NCBI GenBank assembly: GCA_016869715.1
Contig: VGDM01000006.1
Coordinates: 62,001 to 126,000, forward strand
Direction of reading: 5' to 3'
Origin: Alphaproteobacteria bacterium
GTDB taxonomy: Bacteria > Pseudomonadota > Alphaproteobacteria > Acetobacterales > Acetobacteraceae
DNA: 64,000 nt
Shown here: positions 28,365 to 37,306 of the stretch, piece after piece
Numbering within the stretch: the stretch's first letter is position 1
Layout of the letters: every line of letters begins with the position of its first letter
Program-made: the position numbers and the translations under genes
The notes under the pieces: generated by a model
Told to the model about the DNA's origin: nothing
The model's database searches: none
The model's input: the letters and a program-made list of their open reading frames with translations, nothing else

Positions 28365-28406
28365 TAGAGCATGCCCGCCCCGCGTTTGCATGGCCGTCAT
28401 GCTCTA
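28365..28406. repeat. Inverted repeat with TAGAGCATG ends
   Basis: The arms TAGAGCATG (28365-28373) and CATGCTCTA (28398-28406) are exact reverse complements separated by 24 bases. Such AGCATG-ended palindromes are common intergenic repeats in alphaproteobacteria. It lies between the aspartoacylase-like and FAH-family genes, immediately before a second dispersed repeat, and could act as a weak terminator for the upstream gene. Confidence 0.5.
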
Positions 28407-28415
28407 AAATTTTGG

Positions 28416-28465
28416 TTGGTCGCATTTTCCGAGTCGCCAAGTGCGTCCACTTGCTTGAAACTGCG
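28416..28465. repeat. Dispersed palindromic repeat, copy 2
   Basis: This copy begins TTGGTCGCATTTTCCGAG and matches copy 1 at 25213-25250 with only a few differences. It has nested inverted arms: inner AAGTG/CACTT and outer GCATTTTC/GAAACTGC with one mismatch. Its position 25 bases upstream of the FAH-family start suggests it may contribute to the leader of that gene. Confidence 0.6.
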
Positions 28466-28489
28466 TCGGTTTTTATTTGGGGAAACCAG

Positions 28490-29380
28490 ATGGCTGCCTT
28501 GAATCTGATCACCTTTGCCGATGCTGCGGGAAGCCGCGCGGGCGTGCTGCTTCCCGGCGGGCGCGTGCTCGATTTAGCGGTCGCCATGCCGCCGGCGCGC
28601 GATATGCTTGCGGTGATTGATGGCGGCGCCGCCATGCTGGCCGCGATCCGCGCGCGCGCCGCCAATCCGCCCGCCCATGCGCTGCAGCCGCTGGCGAGCG
28701 TTGCGCTGCAAGCCCCTATCCCACAGCCGCGCCGGAATGTGTTCTGCGTTGGCCGCAACTACATGGACCATGTCGCGGAAGGTGATCGCACACGCGGCAT
28801 CACCCAAAGCGAAGTGCCGAAATACCCGCAATTCTTCACCAAGGCCGCCGATTGCGTGATTGCCCCGGGTGCGAAAGTGCCAACGCATGAGGGTGTCACC
28901 AAATGGTTGGACTATGAGGTTGAGCTGGTAGCAATCATCGGCACCGGCGGGCGCGATATTCCTAAGGAAAAGGCGCTTGAGCATGTCTATGGCTGGACCA
29001 TCGGCAATGACGTGACGGGGCGCGATTTGCAGCGCCGCCATGGGCAATGGTTCAAGGGCAAGTCGCTGGATCGGTCCTGCCCACTCGGCCCCGTGATTGT
29101 GCCGGCGGCGGATCTAAGCGCCGCTGATCTAGCGATTGGCCTCAAGATCAATGGCGAACAGCGGCAAGCCAGCCGTACCAGCAAGATGATTTTCGACGTG
29201 CCGGAGATCATTCATCAGCTCTCTGCCGGCTTTACCCTGCTGCCGGGCGATGTGATCATGACTGGCACGCCGGAAGGGGTCGGCTACGCCATGCAGCCGC
29301 CGCAAACACTGAAGGCGGGCGATGTCATGGAACTCACCATTGAGGGCATTGGCACACTAACCAATACGATCCGCGACTAG
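28490..29380 (+). CDS. Fumarylacetoacetate hydrolase family protein
   Basis: This 296-residue metal-dependent enzyme belongs to the FAH/HpcE superfamily, which cleaves or decarboxylates beta-keto acids. Recognisable motifs are FCVGRNYMDH, LDYEVELVAIIG, IGNDVTGRDLQRRHGQW and the C-terminal TGTPEGVG. The ATG at 28490 follows GGGGAAACC; the open frame upstream overlaps the previous gene and repeats. Its TAG stop is followed in the same frame by a recombinase remnant, so the natural 3' context has been rearranged. Confidence 0.9.
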   Translation: MAALNLITFADAAGSRAGVLLPGGRVLDLAVAMPPARDMLAVIDGGAAMLAAIRARAANPPAHALQPLASVALQAPIPQPRRNVFCVGRNYMDHVAEGDRTRGITQSEVPKYPQFFTKAADCVIAPGAKVPTHEGVTKWLDYEVELVAIIGTGGRDIPKEKALEHVYGWTIGNDVTGRDLQRRHGQWFKGKSLDRSCPLGPVIVPAADLSAADLAIGLKINGEQRQASRTSKMIFDVPEIIHQLSAGFTLLPGDVIMTGTPEGVGYAMQPPQTLKAGDVMELTIEGIGTLTNTIRD

Positions 29381-29625
29381 CAGGCTGCTGAAATTCGTAG
29401 CCTGGAGAATAGCGCGCTGGCTGATCTCTCGACAGCCTTTGAGGCGCTTAATGCCGCTCGTGGGTTGATTGAACGTGTGGTGATCCACCCCGCCCCTGGG
29501 CGCACACCGCCGGGCATCACGGTGGAGGGGCAGTTCGCAGCGATGCTGATGATGGGACAGCCAGGGCTATTAGCGGCGGCGGCGGACATGTTTGCTCGGG
29601 CCGCGAAGGTGGCGGAACAAGAAAC
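29381..29625 (+). pseudogene. C-terminal remnant of a serine site-specific recombinase
   Basis: Directly after the FAH-family stop and in the same frame, the translation reads AAEIRSLENSALADLS, then LNAARGLIERVVIHPAPG and GQFAAMLMMG. The segment LIERVVIHPAPG followed by G-x-F-A-A-M-L resembles the C-terminal end of large serine recombinases. No start codon or catalytic domain is present, so this is a decayed tail. The boundary coincides with the end of the FAH gene. Confidence 0.55.
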
Positions 29626-29627
29626 TT

Positions 29628-29661
29628 CGGGAGGGCAGAGCCCTCCCGTCTTCTATCTTTG
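29628..29661. terminator. Intrinsic terminator between recombinase remnant and MFS gene
   Basis: A perfect 9-bp stem, CGGGAGGGC (29628-29636) and GCCCTCCCG (29640-29648), encloses a three-base AGA loop and is followed by a T-rich stretch (TCTTCTATCTTT). It lies where plus-strand transcription from the FAH gene meets the end of the minus-strand MFS gene, so it may serve both. Confidence 0.75.
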
Positions 29662-30897
29662 TCATTCAGCCGCGACGGTGCTGGTTTTTGCGGCATTGCT
29701 GCTGGCCCGCGCCCCGCCCGCGCACAGCAGCGAAAGCCCCAGCAGCCCCGCCACCACCGGCAGCACCAGCACCGGGTAGCCCATATCAATCAAAAACCCG
29801 AGCGGCACAGGCGTAATGGCGCCACCAAGCGGCAGCCCGGAGGAGACAAAGCCAAATACCTTGCCGATCTGCCCAGGCGGGCAAGCATCCTTCAGCATGA
29901 GATCGCGCGGGGTGCGCGATGCCCCCATGGCGAGGCCAGCCAGCAGCCCGATCCCAGGGAGGGCAATTTCCGGCATGGCGACCAGACCCAGCACCAGAAA
30001 CATCGCCATTGCGAAAAGCGTAAGGATGGTCACAAAGCCCATCAGCCCTCGGCCTTTTGTGCGGTCCACAAAACAGCCGCCGATCAGCGTGCCGCCGGTG
30101 GCGCCGGCCATGTAGCCCGTCAGCACCATTGAAGCCGTCGCGATGGGCGTCGCCCAAAGCTTGCCGAGCACGGTGATGACAAAGGCCTGAGCGCCCGACC
30201 CGGCCGCGGCCGAGAGCAGGAAGAACGCGAAAAACAGCAGCATGGGGCGGGAGAGGAGCAACTCACGCCCGCTCTGCCCTGCTTCCTCGGCGGTTTTGGC
30301 CTTGGCCTGGTCCTTCAGGATGCGGCTTTGCAGCAGAATGGCCCCCACCACCGGCACGCCGAGCAGGCCAACCAGCAACAGGGCTTCCCGCCAGCCCATC
30401 ACCAGCAGCAAAAGGGCGATCACGGGCGGTGCCAGGGCAAAGCCCAGATTGCCGGTAAAGGTATGCATGGCAAAGGCACGGCCCATGCGTTCCTGCCGGA
30501 TGCTGCCGGCCAAGATGGCGTAATCCGCCGGGTGGATCACGCTATTGCCAACGCCAGACGTGATCGCGAGCAACCAAATCGCCCAAACTCCCGGCGCAAA
30601 GGCCATGGCCGAGATGGAAAGCGCCATGATCAGCGTCCCGCCCACCAGAAAGGGCCTGGCGCCGTAGTGATCCACCGCGAAGCCGACCGGGGTTTGCAAC
30701 AGGGCGGTCGTGCCGCTCATCAGCGCCACCGTCAGGCCGAGCTCGGCATAGGAAGCGCCGAATTCCTGGCGCCAGACCAGAAACAGCGGCGGCAGGCAGA
30801 GCATGTAGAAATGGGACAGGAAATGCCCGGTGCCGATCAGGGCGATGATGCGGGTATCCTGGCCGCCCGCCGGGGCCTCGGAAGTTGCTGCGCTCAT
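29662..30897 (-). CDS. MFS transporter (Fsr-like)
   Basis: This membrane protein of about 411 residues has twelve predicted hydrophobic segments and the MFS loop motif in VDHYGARPFLVGG. The N-terminus IALIGTGHFLSHFYMLCLPP resembles the fosmidomycin-resistance-type branch. I chose the ATG at 30897 since upstream residues add no family character. The transported compound is not evident. It is divergent from the sdh operon across about 190 bases. Confidence 0.85.
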   Translation of the reverse strand: MSAATSEAPAGGQDTRIIALIGTGHFLSHFYMLCLPPLFLVWRQEFGASYAELGLTVALMSGTTALLQTPVGFAVDHYGARPFLVGGTLIMALSISAMAFAPGVWAIWLLAITSGVGNSVIHPADYAILAGSIRQERMGRAFAMHTFTGNLGFALAPPVIALLLLVMGWREALLLVGLLGVPVVGAILLQSRILKDQAKAKTAEEAGQSGRELLLSRPMLLFFAFFLLSAAAGSGAQAFVITVLGKLWATPIATASMVLTGYMAGATGGTLIGGCFVDRTKGRGLMGFVTILTLFAMAMFLVLGLVAMPEIALPGIGLLAGLAMGASRTPRDLMLKDACPPGQIGKVFGFVSSGLPLGGAITPVPLGFLIDMGYPVLVLPVVAGLLGLSLLCAGGARASSNAAKTSTVAAE

Positions 30898-30993
30898 GAG
30901 CCCTTCGGCCCCTGTCCAATTGGCCGGCGAAATTGCTCCCCGGTGGTGCATTCGTCAATCTTTTGCGGCCAGTATGAGGACCAACGGTCTGAT

Positions 30994-31022
30994 TTGACGC
31001 TATGGCAGGCGCGACCTAGAAA
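30994..31022 (+). promoter_or_regulatory. Candidate sigma-70 promoter of the sdhCDAB operon
   Basis: A -35 like hexamer TTGACG (30994-30999) is followed after 17 bases by TAGAAA (31017-31022), a plausible alphaproteobacterial -10. It lies about 60 bases upstream of the sdhC start, whose ribosome site is GGAG at 31072-31075. This is a sequence match only. Confidence 0.5.
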
Positions 31023-31083
31023 GGGTGTCAAGAAATTTGCCCGCGCGGGTTCCGTGCGGAGTCGAATTCGTGGAGTAGGGTTG

Positions 31084-31521
31084 ATGGTAAGGATTAAAGA
31101 TGCGCGGGAAGCGGCCATGCTTGGTCGCCGTTCCGATGGCACGCTGACGCGCCGGCCTTTGTCGCCGCATTTGCAAGTCTATGACATGCTGCAAATGACG
31201 AGCCTGCTGTCCATTCTGCACCGCATCAGCGGTGTGGTGTGGTGCGGGGGCTTGGTGCTGCTCTCCTGGTGGCTAATCGCCGCCGGTTCGGGACAGGGCG
31301 CCTTTGCCGCGGCGCAATGGTTCTTCGGATCTTTCATGGGGTGGGTCGCGCTGTTCGGGCTGACCATCGCGGCCTGGTACCACACTTGCGCGGGCATTCG
31401 GCATTTGTTCTGGGATGCGGGGCGCGGCTTTGCCATGGAAGATGCCTATCGTTCCGGGCGTATGGTGGTGATCGGCACTGCGGCGCTTTCCGTGATCACG
31501 TTCCTGCTGATCCTGATCTGA
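31084..31521 (+). CDS. sdhC: Succinate dehydrogenase cytochrome b556 subunit
   Basis: This 145-residue membrane anchor of complex II has the family motif RRPLSPHLQVYD and SILHRISGV, and three membrane segments. The heme-ligand His lies in YHTCAGIRHLFWD. I chose the ATG at 31084, with GGAG eight bases upstream; a second ATG (MLGRRSDG) is possible. The very long open frame extending upstream is antisense to the MFS gene and not real. It starts the sdhC-D-A-B operon. Confidence 0.92.
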   Translation: MVRIKDAREAAMLGRRSDGTLTRRPLSPHLQVYDMLQMTSLLSILHRISGVVWCGGLVLLSWWLIAAGSGQGAFAAAQWFFGSFMGWVALFGLTIAAWYHTCAGIRHLFWDAGRGFAMEDAYRSGRMVVIGTAALSVITFLLILI

Positions 31522-31533
31522 GGAGGCATCATC

Positions 31534-31932
31534 ATGGCTGAAGACAGCGCCTCGATCCGTTCGCTCCGCAGCCCGCTGGGGCGCGTGCGCGGCATGGGCT
31601 CCGCCAAGGGCGGCACGCATCATTGGTGGATGCAGCGCGTGACCTCCATCGCGTTGCTGCCGCTTTCGATCTGGCTGATCTTCTCGCTTTCGCGCCTGAT
31701 CGGCGCCGAGTATGCGGTGGCGTTGCAATGGCTCGGCAACACCTTCAATGCGGTCCTGCTGCTGGCTTTCCTGGCTGCGGCGTTTCATCATACCGCTGCG
31801 GGTTTACAAGTGGTGATTGAGGATTACATCAGAAGCGACCTGCAGCGCTTTGCGCTGATTTGCGCGGTGAATGGGCTCGCCATTCTCTTGTGGCTGGCAA
31901 CAACTTTGAGTGTTCTGCGCATCACGCTGTGA
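31534..31932 (+). CDS. sdhD: Succinate dehydrogenase membrane anchor subunit
   Basis: This 132-residue protein has three membrane segments and the SdhD motif HHWWMQRVTSIALLPLS. The candidate heme and quinone residues lie in AAFHHTAAGLQVVIEDYI. With SdhC it holds the quinone site and heme b in the inner membrane. GGAGG lies upstream of the start (within AGGAGGCATC), and the gene is 12 bases after sdhC. Confidence 0.92.
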   Translation: MAEDSASIRSLRSPLGRVRGMGSAKGGTHHWWMQRVTSIALLPLSIWLIFSLSRLIGAEYAVALQWLGNTFNAVLLLAFLAAAFHHTAAGLQVVIEDYIRSDLQRFALICAVNGLAILLWLATTLSVLRITL

Positions 31933-31999
31933 GGTTTGGTTGAGGTTTTCGGCGGGTCCGGGGCGCATTCCCCGCCGCCTGGCAGGATGAGATGAAGCA

Positions 32000-33811
32000 A
32001 TGAATGCGATCAGCAAGCCTTCGAATGGCGCCTATCGGATTGTGGACCACACCTATGATGTGGTGGTGGTGGGTGCCGGTGGCGCCGGGCTGCGCGCCAC
32101 TTTCGGCATGGGCGCGGCGGGTTTGAAGACAGCCTGCGTCACCAAGGTCTTCCCAACGCGCAGCCATACGGTTGCCGCGCAGGGCGGCATTGGCGCCGCG
32201 CTTGGCAATATGGGCGAAGATGATTGGCGCTGGCACATGTATGACACCGTGAAGGGGTCTGACTGGCTGGGCGATCAGGACGCCATTGAATATATGTGCC
32301 GCGAAGCCATCCCCGCCGTGATTGAGCTTGAACATTACGGCGTGCCCTTCAGCCGCACCGAAGATGGCCGCATCTATCAGCGCCCCTTTGGCGGCCATAT
32401 GCAGGATTACGGCAAGATGCCGGCGATGCGCGCCTGTGCCGCCGCTGACCGCACCGGGCACGCCATTCTGCACACGCTCTATCAGCAATCCTTGAAGCAT
32501 GGCTGCGAATTCTTCGTTGAATACATCGCGCTTGACCTGATCACGGATGATGAGGGTGTGTGCCGCGGCGTCACCGCCTGGTGCCTGGAAGATGGCTCGA
32601 TCCATCGTTTCCGCGCGCAAAGCGTGGTGTTGGCGACCGGTGGCTATGGCCGTGCCTATTTCTCCTGCACTTCGGCCCATACCTGTACGGGTGATGGCGG
32701 CGGGATGGTGCTACGCGCGGGGCTGCCCCTGCAGGATCAGGAATTTGTGCAATTCCACCCGACGGGGATTTACGGCGCCGGCTGCCTGATCACGGAAGGG
32801 GCACGCGGTGAAGGCGGCTATCTGACCAATTCGGAAGGCGAGCGTTTCATGGAACGCTATGCGCCGACGGCGAAGGATTTGGCGAGCCGCGACGTTGTCT
32901 CACGCGCCATGTCCATGGAAATCCGCGAAGGCCGTGGCGTTGGCCCGCAGCGCGACCACATCCATCTGCATCTGGAGCATCTCGGCGCCGAGATGCTGCA
33001 TGAACGCCTGCCGGGGATTTCGGAAACGGCGAAGATCTTCTCGGGCGTGGATGTGACGAAGGAACCGATCCCGATCCTACCAACCGTGCATTACAATATG
33101 GGCGGCATTCCCACGAATATTCACACCGAAGTGCTGAATCCAACCGCGAAGGACCAGGACCGTGTGGTGCCGGGGCTGATGGCGGTGGGTGAAGCGGCGT
33201 GCGTTTCCGTCCATGGCGCGAACCGCCTTGGGACGAATTCGCTGCTCGATCTCGTGGTGTTTGGTCGGGCGGCGGCGCATCGCGCGGCGGAGACCATCAA
33301 GCCCGGCGCTTCCCAGCCGCCGCTGCCATCAAAGGCGGGTGAAGCGAGCCTGGATCGCTTTGATCGCGCACGTCACGCCAAGGGCGGCACCAATGTGGCC
33401 GAACTGCGCCTTGCCATGCAGCGCACCATGCAGACGCACGCGGCGGTGTTCCGCACGTCAGAATTGCTCAAGGAAGGTGTGGACAAGATGGCGCAGGTCG
33501 CGGGCAGCTATGGCGATATTAAGATCGCCGATCGCAGCCTGATCTGGAACAGCGATCTGGTGGAAGCGCTGGAGCTTGATAATCTGATCGGCAATGCGAT
33601 CACCACGGTTGTTGGTGCGGAAGCGCGCAAGGAAAGCCGCGGCGCCCATGCGCATGAGGATTTCCCCGAGCGCGATGATCAGACCTGGATGAAGCACACG
33701 CTGGCTTGGGTGACTGACAAGCGCGAGGTGAAGCTTGATTATCGTGATGTGAAGATGCGCACGCTGACGAATGAAGTGCAGGTCTTCCCGCCCAAGGCGC
33801 GCGTTTATTAG
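32000..33811 (+). CDS. sdhA: Succinate dehydrogenase flavoprotein subunit
   Basis: This 603-residue catalytic subunit oxidises succinate to fumarate. The dinucleotide motif [12 protein letters not shown] is at residues 23-33, and the FAD-linking His56 is in [10 protein letters not shown]. Active-site segments [26 protein letters not shown] and [16 protein letters not shown] are intact. It is full length and in the standard place between sdhD and sdhB, so this is the housekeeping enzyme of the TCA cycle. Confidence 0.97.
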   Translation: MNAISKPSNGAYRIVDHTYDVVVVGAGGAGLRATFGMGAAGLKTACVTKVFPTRSHTVAAQGGIGAALGNMGEDDWRWHMYDTVKGSDWLGDQDAIEYMCREAIPAVIELEHYGVPFSRTEDGRIYQRPFGGHMQDYGKMPAMRACAAADRTGHAILHTLYQQSLKHGCEFFVEYIALDLITDDEGVCRGVTAWCLEDGSIHRFRAQSVVLATGGYGRAYFSCTSAHTCTGDGGGMVLRAGLPLQDQEFVQFHPTGIYGAGCLITEGARGEGGYLTNSEGERFMERYAPTAKDLASRDVVSRAMSMEIREGRGVGPQRDHIHLHLEHLGAEMLHERLPGISETAKIFSGVDVTKEPIPILPTVHYNMGGIPTNIHTEVLNPTAKDQDRVVPGLMAVGEAACVSVHGANRLGTNSLLDLVVFGRAAAHRAAETIKPGASQPPLPSKAGEASLDRFDRARHAKGGTNVAELRLAMQRTMQTHAAVFRTSELLKEGVDKMAQVAGSYGDIKIADRSLIWNSDLVEALELDNLIGNAITTVVGAEARKESRGAHAHEDFPERDDQTWMKHTLAWVTDKREVKLDYRDVKMRTLTNEVQVFPPKARVY

Positions 33812-33822
33812 GAGCCGGCACA

Positions 33823-34605
33823 ATGGCCACTTTCACGCTTCCCAAGAATTCGACCATCGGTACCGGCAAGACGCATAAGGCGCCGGCTTGTGCGAAGAAA
33901 GTCAAGAATTTCAAAATCTATCGCTGGGACCCGGATTCCGGTGAAAACCCGCGCAGCGAGACTTATGAAGTTGACCTTGAGCAATGCGGCCCCATGGTGC
34001 TGGACGCGCTGATCAAGATCAAGAATGAGGTGGACAGCACGCTCACCTTCCGGCGTTCCTGCCGAGAGGGGATTTGCGGATCCTGCGCCATGAATATTGA
34101 TGGGTTGAATACGCTTGCTTGCCTGAAACCCATTGATGAGGTGAAGGGCGATGTGCGCATCAACCCGCTGCCACATATGCCGGTGGTGAAGGATCTGGTG
34201 CCCGATCTGTCGCAGATTTACGCGCAGCTTCGCAGCGTGGAGCCCTGGCTGAAATCAGACACGCCCCCGCCGCCCGATGCGGAACGCCTGCAATCCAAGG
34301 AAGAACGCGCGAAGCTGGATGGGCTGTGGGAGTGCATTCTGTGCTTCTGCTGCTCCACCTCTTGCCCGTCCTATTGGTGGAATGGTGATCGGTATTTGGG
34401 CCCGGCGGTGCTGTTGCAAGCCTATCGCTGGATCGCCGATTCACGCGATGAGGCAACCGGTGAGCGGTTGGATAATCTGGAAGACCCCTTCCGGCTGTAT
34501 CGATGCCATACCATCATGAATTGCACGCGCACCTGCCCCAAGGGGCTCAATCCCGCGGAAGCCATTGGTGAAATCAAGAAACTGATGGTGGAACGCCAGG
34601 GCTGA
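33823..34605 (+). CDS. sdhB: Succinate dehydrogenase iron-sulfur subunit
   Basis: This 260-residue protein carries three clusters. The 2Fe-2S site is CREGICGSC with a distal Cys in TLAC, the 4Fe-4S site is [12 protein letters not shown], and the 3Fe-4S site is [14 protein letters not shown]. It passes electrons from FAD to quinone. The gene follows sdhA by 11 bases and ends the operon, after which a nested hairpin may terminate transcription. Confidence 0.97.
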   Translation: MATFTLPKNSTIGTGKTHKAPACAKKVKNFKIYRWDPDSGENPRSETYEVDLEQCGPMVLDALIKIKNEVDSTLTFRRSCREGICGSCAMNIDGLNTLACLKPIDEVKGDVRINPLPHMPVVKDLVPDLSQIYAQLRSVEPWLKSDTPPPPDAERLQSKEERAKLDGLWECILCFCCSTSCPSYWWNGDRYLGPAVLLQAYRWIADSRDEATGERLDNLEDPFRLYRCHTIMNCTRTCPKGLNPAEAIGEIKKLMVERQG

Positions 34606-34614
34606 ATGGGCTGA

Positions 34615-34647
34615 GGGACGACCGGCGAAGACTTCGCAGAGCGTCCC
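34615..34647 (+). terminator. Nested hairpin after sdhB
   Basis: The arms GGGACG (34615-34620) and CGTCCC (34642-34647) enclose a smaller GCGAAG/CTTCGC hairpin (34625-34637). It begins ten bases after the sdhB stop. No clear T-run follows, so termination strength is uncertain. Confidence 0.4.
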
Positions 34648-34707
34648 GCTACGAAGCGGATTTGTGTCACGCGGCACCCCACCCCCTGGACAGGTGGGGC
34701 GGGCGGA

Positions 34708-35587
34708 TTGCAGACAACACCCAAGTGCGCGCCCATCTCCTTTGCCGCCCCGCACGCCTTCCTCGGCGCCCGCCGCATGACCGGGGCTTCGCCTTTTGCA
34801 TGGCCGGCTTGCCGCTTGATATCGGCACCACCAACCGCGCCGGCCCACGTGATGGCCCCCGCGCCATCCGCGCCGCTGCCCGAATGTTGACCGATGAGCG
34901 GCACCCGATCACCGGCGCACCGCCCGCATCGCTTGATCTTTCCGATCTTGGCGAATTTGAAATCGCGCTCGGCGATATGGAAAAAAAGCCTGGCACTGAT
35001 CGAAGAACAGGCCGCAGGCCTCGCCCATCTCGTCGCTTTTGGTGGCGAAGACAGCATCGCGCTCGCCCTATTGCGCCCGCTAAAATAAACGCATCGGGGA
35101 ACCGCTGGGTCGCTCCATATTGATGCGCATCTGGGCACCGGTGAGGATAATTTTGGCCGGGTTTTCGCCCATGGCACGGTGTTCTGGCACGCCATCCAGG
35201 AAGGGCTGATCGCGCCGCGCCGCATGGTGCAGGTGGGTATCCGCGCCTCCGCCTGGCCGGAAAACTACGCCTGGACCCGCGCGCAAGGGCGCGACGATCC
35301 TCTCCGCGCAGGATGTGCATTAGGCGCCGATCAACACGGTCATTTCCCAAATCTGCGATGTGCTGGGCAACGGCCCATGTTATCTTTCCTTCGATATTGA
35401 CGGGCTTGATCCCGGCTTCGCGCCAGGCACCGACACGCCCGAGATTGGCGGCCTCGCGAGCGGGCAGGCTCGGGCAATATTGCGCGGCATGGCAGGAGTG
35501 GATTTTCGCGGCGCGGATGTTGTTGAAGTCGCGCCGGCCTATGATGTGGCGGAGATTACCGCACTCGCCGCCGCCACCATGGCCTGA
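34708..35587 (+). pseudogene. Agmatinase/arginase family pseudogene
   Basis: Pieces of an ureohydrolase are spread over several frames. One frame reads AGLPLDIGTTNRAGPRDG and LDLSDLGEFEIALGDMEK; a second reads LVAFGGEDSIALALL; then SLHIDAHLGTGEDNFG and HGTVFWHAIQEGLI; then the final YLSFDIDGLDPGFAPGTDT through to the C-terminus at 35587. At least three shifts or stops are needed to join them. Metal-binding residues are also lost (GGDHS-like becomes GGEDS; DAHxD-like becomes DAHLG). This is an old, inactive gene copy between sdhB and a peptide-type receptor gene. Confidence 0.85.
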
Positions 35588-35714
35588 GAGTATTTGTGCC
35601 CATTTGCCAAGCGGAAGTGACCCTGCGGCGCCAGCAAATTTTTTGGCAATAGCCTCTGGCGTGGGTCCGCAAACCCGCGTTAGCCTTCCGTCCAAGAACC
35701 TCCAGGAGGCTACC

Positions 35715-37295
35715 TTGAGAACCCCCACCAAAACCCTGCTCGCTGCCCTGATTTCGCTGCCCTTTGCGATCAATGCGCCAAGCGCTCAGACGCTGACCGT
35801 CGGGATTGCCGCGCCGGTTACCACCATTGATCCGCATTTTCACAATGTTGGGCCAAATAACGCACTCACGCATCATGTTTTTGACCGTCTGGTGGAACGC
35901 GATGAACGCGCCCGCCCGCAACCGAGCCTCGCGGAAAGCTGGCGCGTGGTTTCCGACACCGTGTGGGAATTCAAGCTCCGGCGGGATGTCTCCTGGCATG
36001 ATGGCAAGCCCTTCACCGCCGATGATGTGGTCTTCACCTTTGCGCGCGTGCAAGCCGGCGTGCCGAATAGCCCGGGCGGCTTTGGCGGGTTTCTGCGGGC
36101 CATTGCCAAGGTTGAAACGCCTGATGCACATACGCTGATTATCCATACCAAGGCGCCGCATCCGCTGATGCCGCTTGACCTGGCCTCGGTCTGCATCATC
36201 GCCCGCCACGCAGCGGAAGGCGCCAACAGTGAGGATTTCAACACCGGCAAGGCCGCGATTGGCACCGGGCCTTATCGTTTAGCGGCTTATCGTTCTGGGG
36301 ATCGCGTCGAAATGATCCGCCATGACGGCTACTGGGGACCGAAGGAGCCCTGGGCGCGGGCGACGCAGCGCTTCCTGCTGAATGATGGGTCGCGGACAGC
36401 CGCCTTGTTGGCGGGCGATATTGATATGATCGAACAGGTTCCAACCAGCGATCTGGTCAGGCTCAGGCGTGATCCGCGCATTACCGTCACCGAAGTACCC
36501 AGCCTTCGCACAGCATATATGGTGCCGGATTTTTCGCGGGATGGTGGCACGCCGCTGATCACCGATAATAACGGCACGCCCTTGCCGGTGAACCCCTGGA
36601 AGGATGCGCGTGTGCGACGCGCGCTTTCCATGGCGATCAATCGCGATGCGCTGGTGGAACGCGTCATGGAAGGGGCCGCGACCGCCACGGCGCAATGGCT
36701 GCCGGAAGGCACTTTTGGCTATAATGCTGCGGTGAAGCCGCGCCGTTTTGATCCCGACGGCGCCAGACGGCTTTTGGCGGAAGCGGGCTATCCGGATGGT
36801 TTCCGCATCACGCTCCATACACCGAATGATCGATGGGCCAATGATGCGCGGATTTCACAGGCCGTGGCGCAGATGTGGACACGGATTGGCGTCCGCACGC
36901 AGGTTGATGCTGCCCCATGGACAGCCTTTGTCCCGCGGCGGACTCGCGTTGAATATGCGATGCAGTTGGGCGCTTGGGGAAGTTCCACCGGGGAGGCCTC
37001 CAATTTTCTCGTGAATTCAGTCGCCACTCGTGACCGGGAACGCCTGACAGGTGCCAATAACAATGCGCGTTTCTCAAGCCCGGTTTTTGATGAGTTCGCC
37101 GCGCGGGGATCAGCTACCTTGAATGATGCAGCGCGGGAGAAGGTCTGGCATGAGGCCATTGTCCGCTACGCGGAAGAAGAACCGCTGATCCAATTGCTTC
37201 AGTATCTGAACACCTGGGCCCTGCGTAAGGGCCTGAACCATACGCCGCGCATGGATGAAAGAACTTTGGCCATGGGGGTGCGGCAAGCGCCTTGA
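35715..37295 (+). CDS. Peptide/nickel-type ABC transporter substrate-binding protein
   Basis: This family-5 extracellular binding protein has about 526 residues and typically binds oligopeptides, glutathione or opines. It has a signal peptide ending near NAPSAQ, the family segment FKLRRDVSWHDGKPFTADDV and GTGPYRLAAYRSGDRV. The best start is TTG at 35715, since a perfect AGGAGG (35704-35709) lies five bases upstream and the signal peptide starts there; the open frame upstream belongs to the agmatinase remnant. No cognate permease or ATPase genes are adjacent, so it is an orphan receptor. Confidence 0.88.
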   Translation: MRTPTKTLLAALISLPFAINAPSAQTLTVGIAAPVTTIDPHFHNVGPNNALTHHVFDRLVERDERARPQPSLAESWRVVSDTVWEFKLRRDVSWHDGKPFTADDVVFTFARVQAGVPNSPGGFGGFLRAIAKVETPDAHTLIIHTKAPHPLMPLDLASVCIIARHAAEGANSEDFNTGKAAIGTGPYRLAAYRSGDRVEMIRHDGYWGPKEPWARATQRFLLNDGSRTAALLAGDIDMIEQVPTSDLVRLRRDPRITVTEVPSLRTAYMVPDFSRDGGTPLITDNNGTPLPVNPWKDARVRRALSMAINRDALVERVMEGAATATAQWLPEGTFGYNAAVKPRRFDPDGARRLLAEAGYPDGFRITLHTPNDRWANDARISQAVAQMWTRIGVRTQVDAAPWTAFVPRRTRVEYAMQLGAWGSSTGEASNFLVNSVATRDRERLTGANNNARFSSPVFDEFAARGSATLNDAAREKVWHEAIVRYAEEEPLIQLLQYLNTWALRKGLNHTPRMDERTLAMGVRQAP

Positions 37296-37306
37296 GGGAA
37301 CCGCGC

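Noticed and set aside
30328-31083. Long plus-strand open frame leading into sdhC
   Set aside because: It is antisense to the MFS gene and highly basic and Gln-rich; SdhC homology begins only at about 31084.
35590-35660. TTTGCCAA / TTGGCAA inverted repeat as an operator
   Set aside because: Arms are only seven bases with a long spacer, which is expected by chance in this length.
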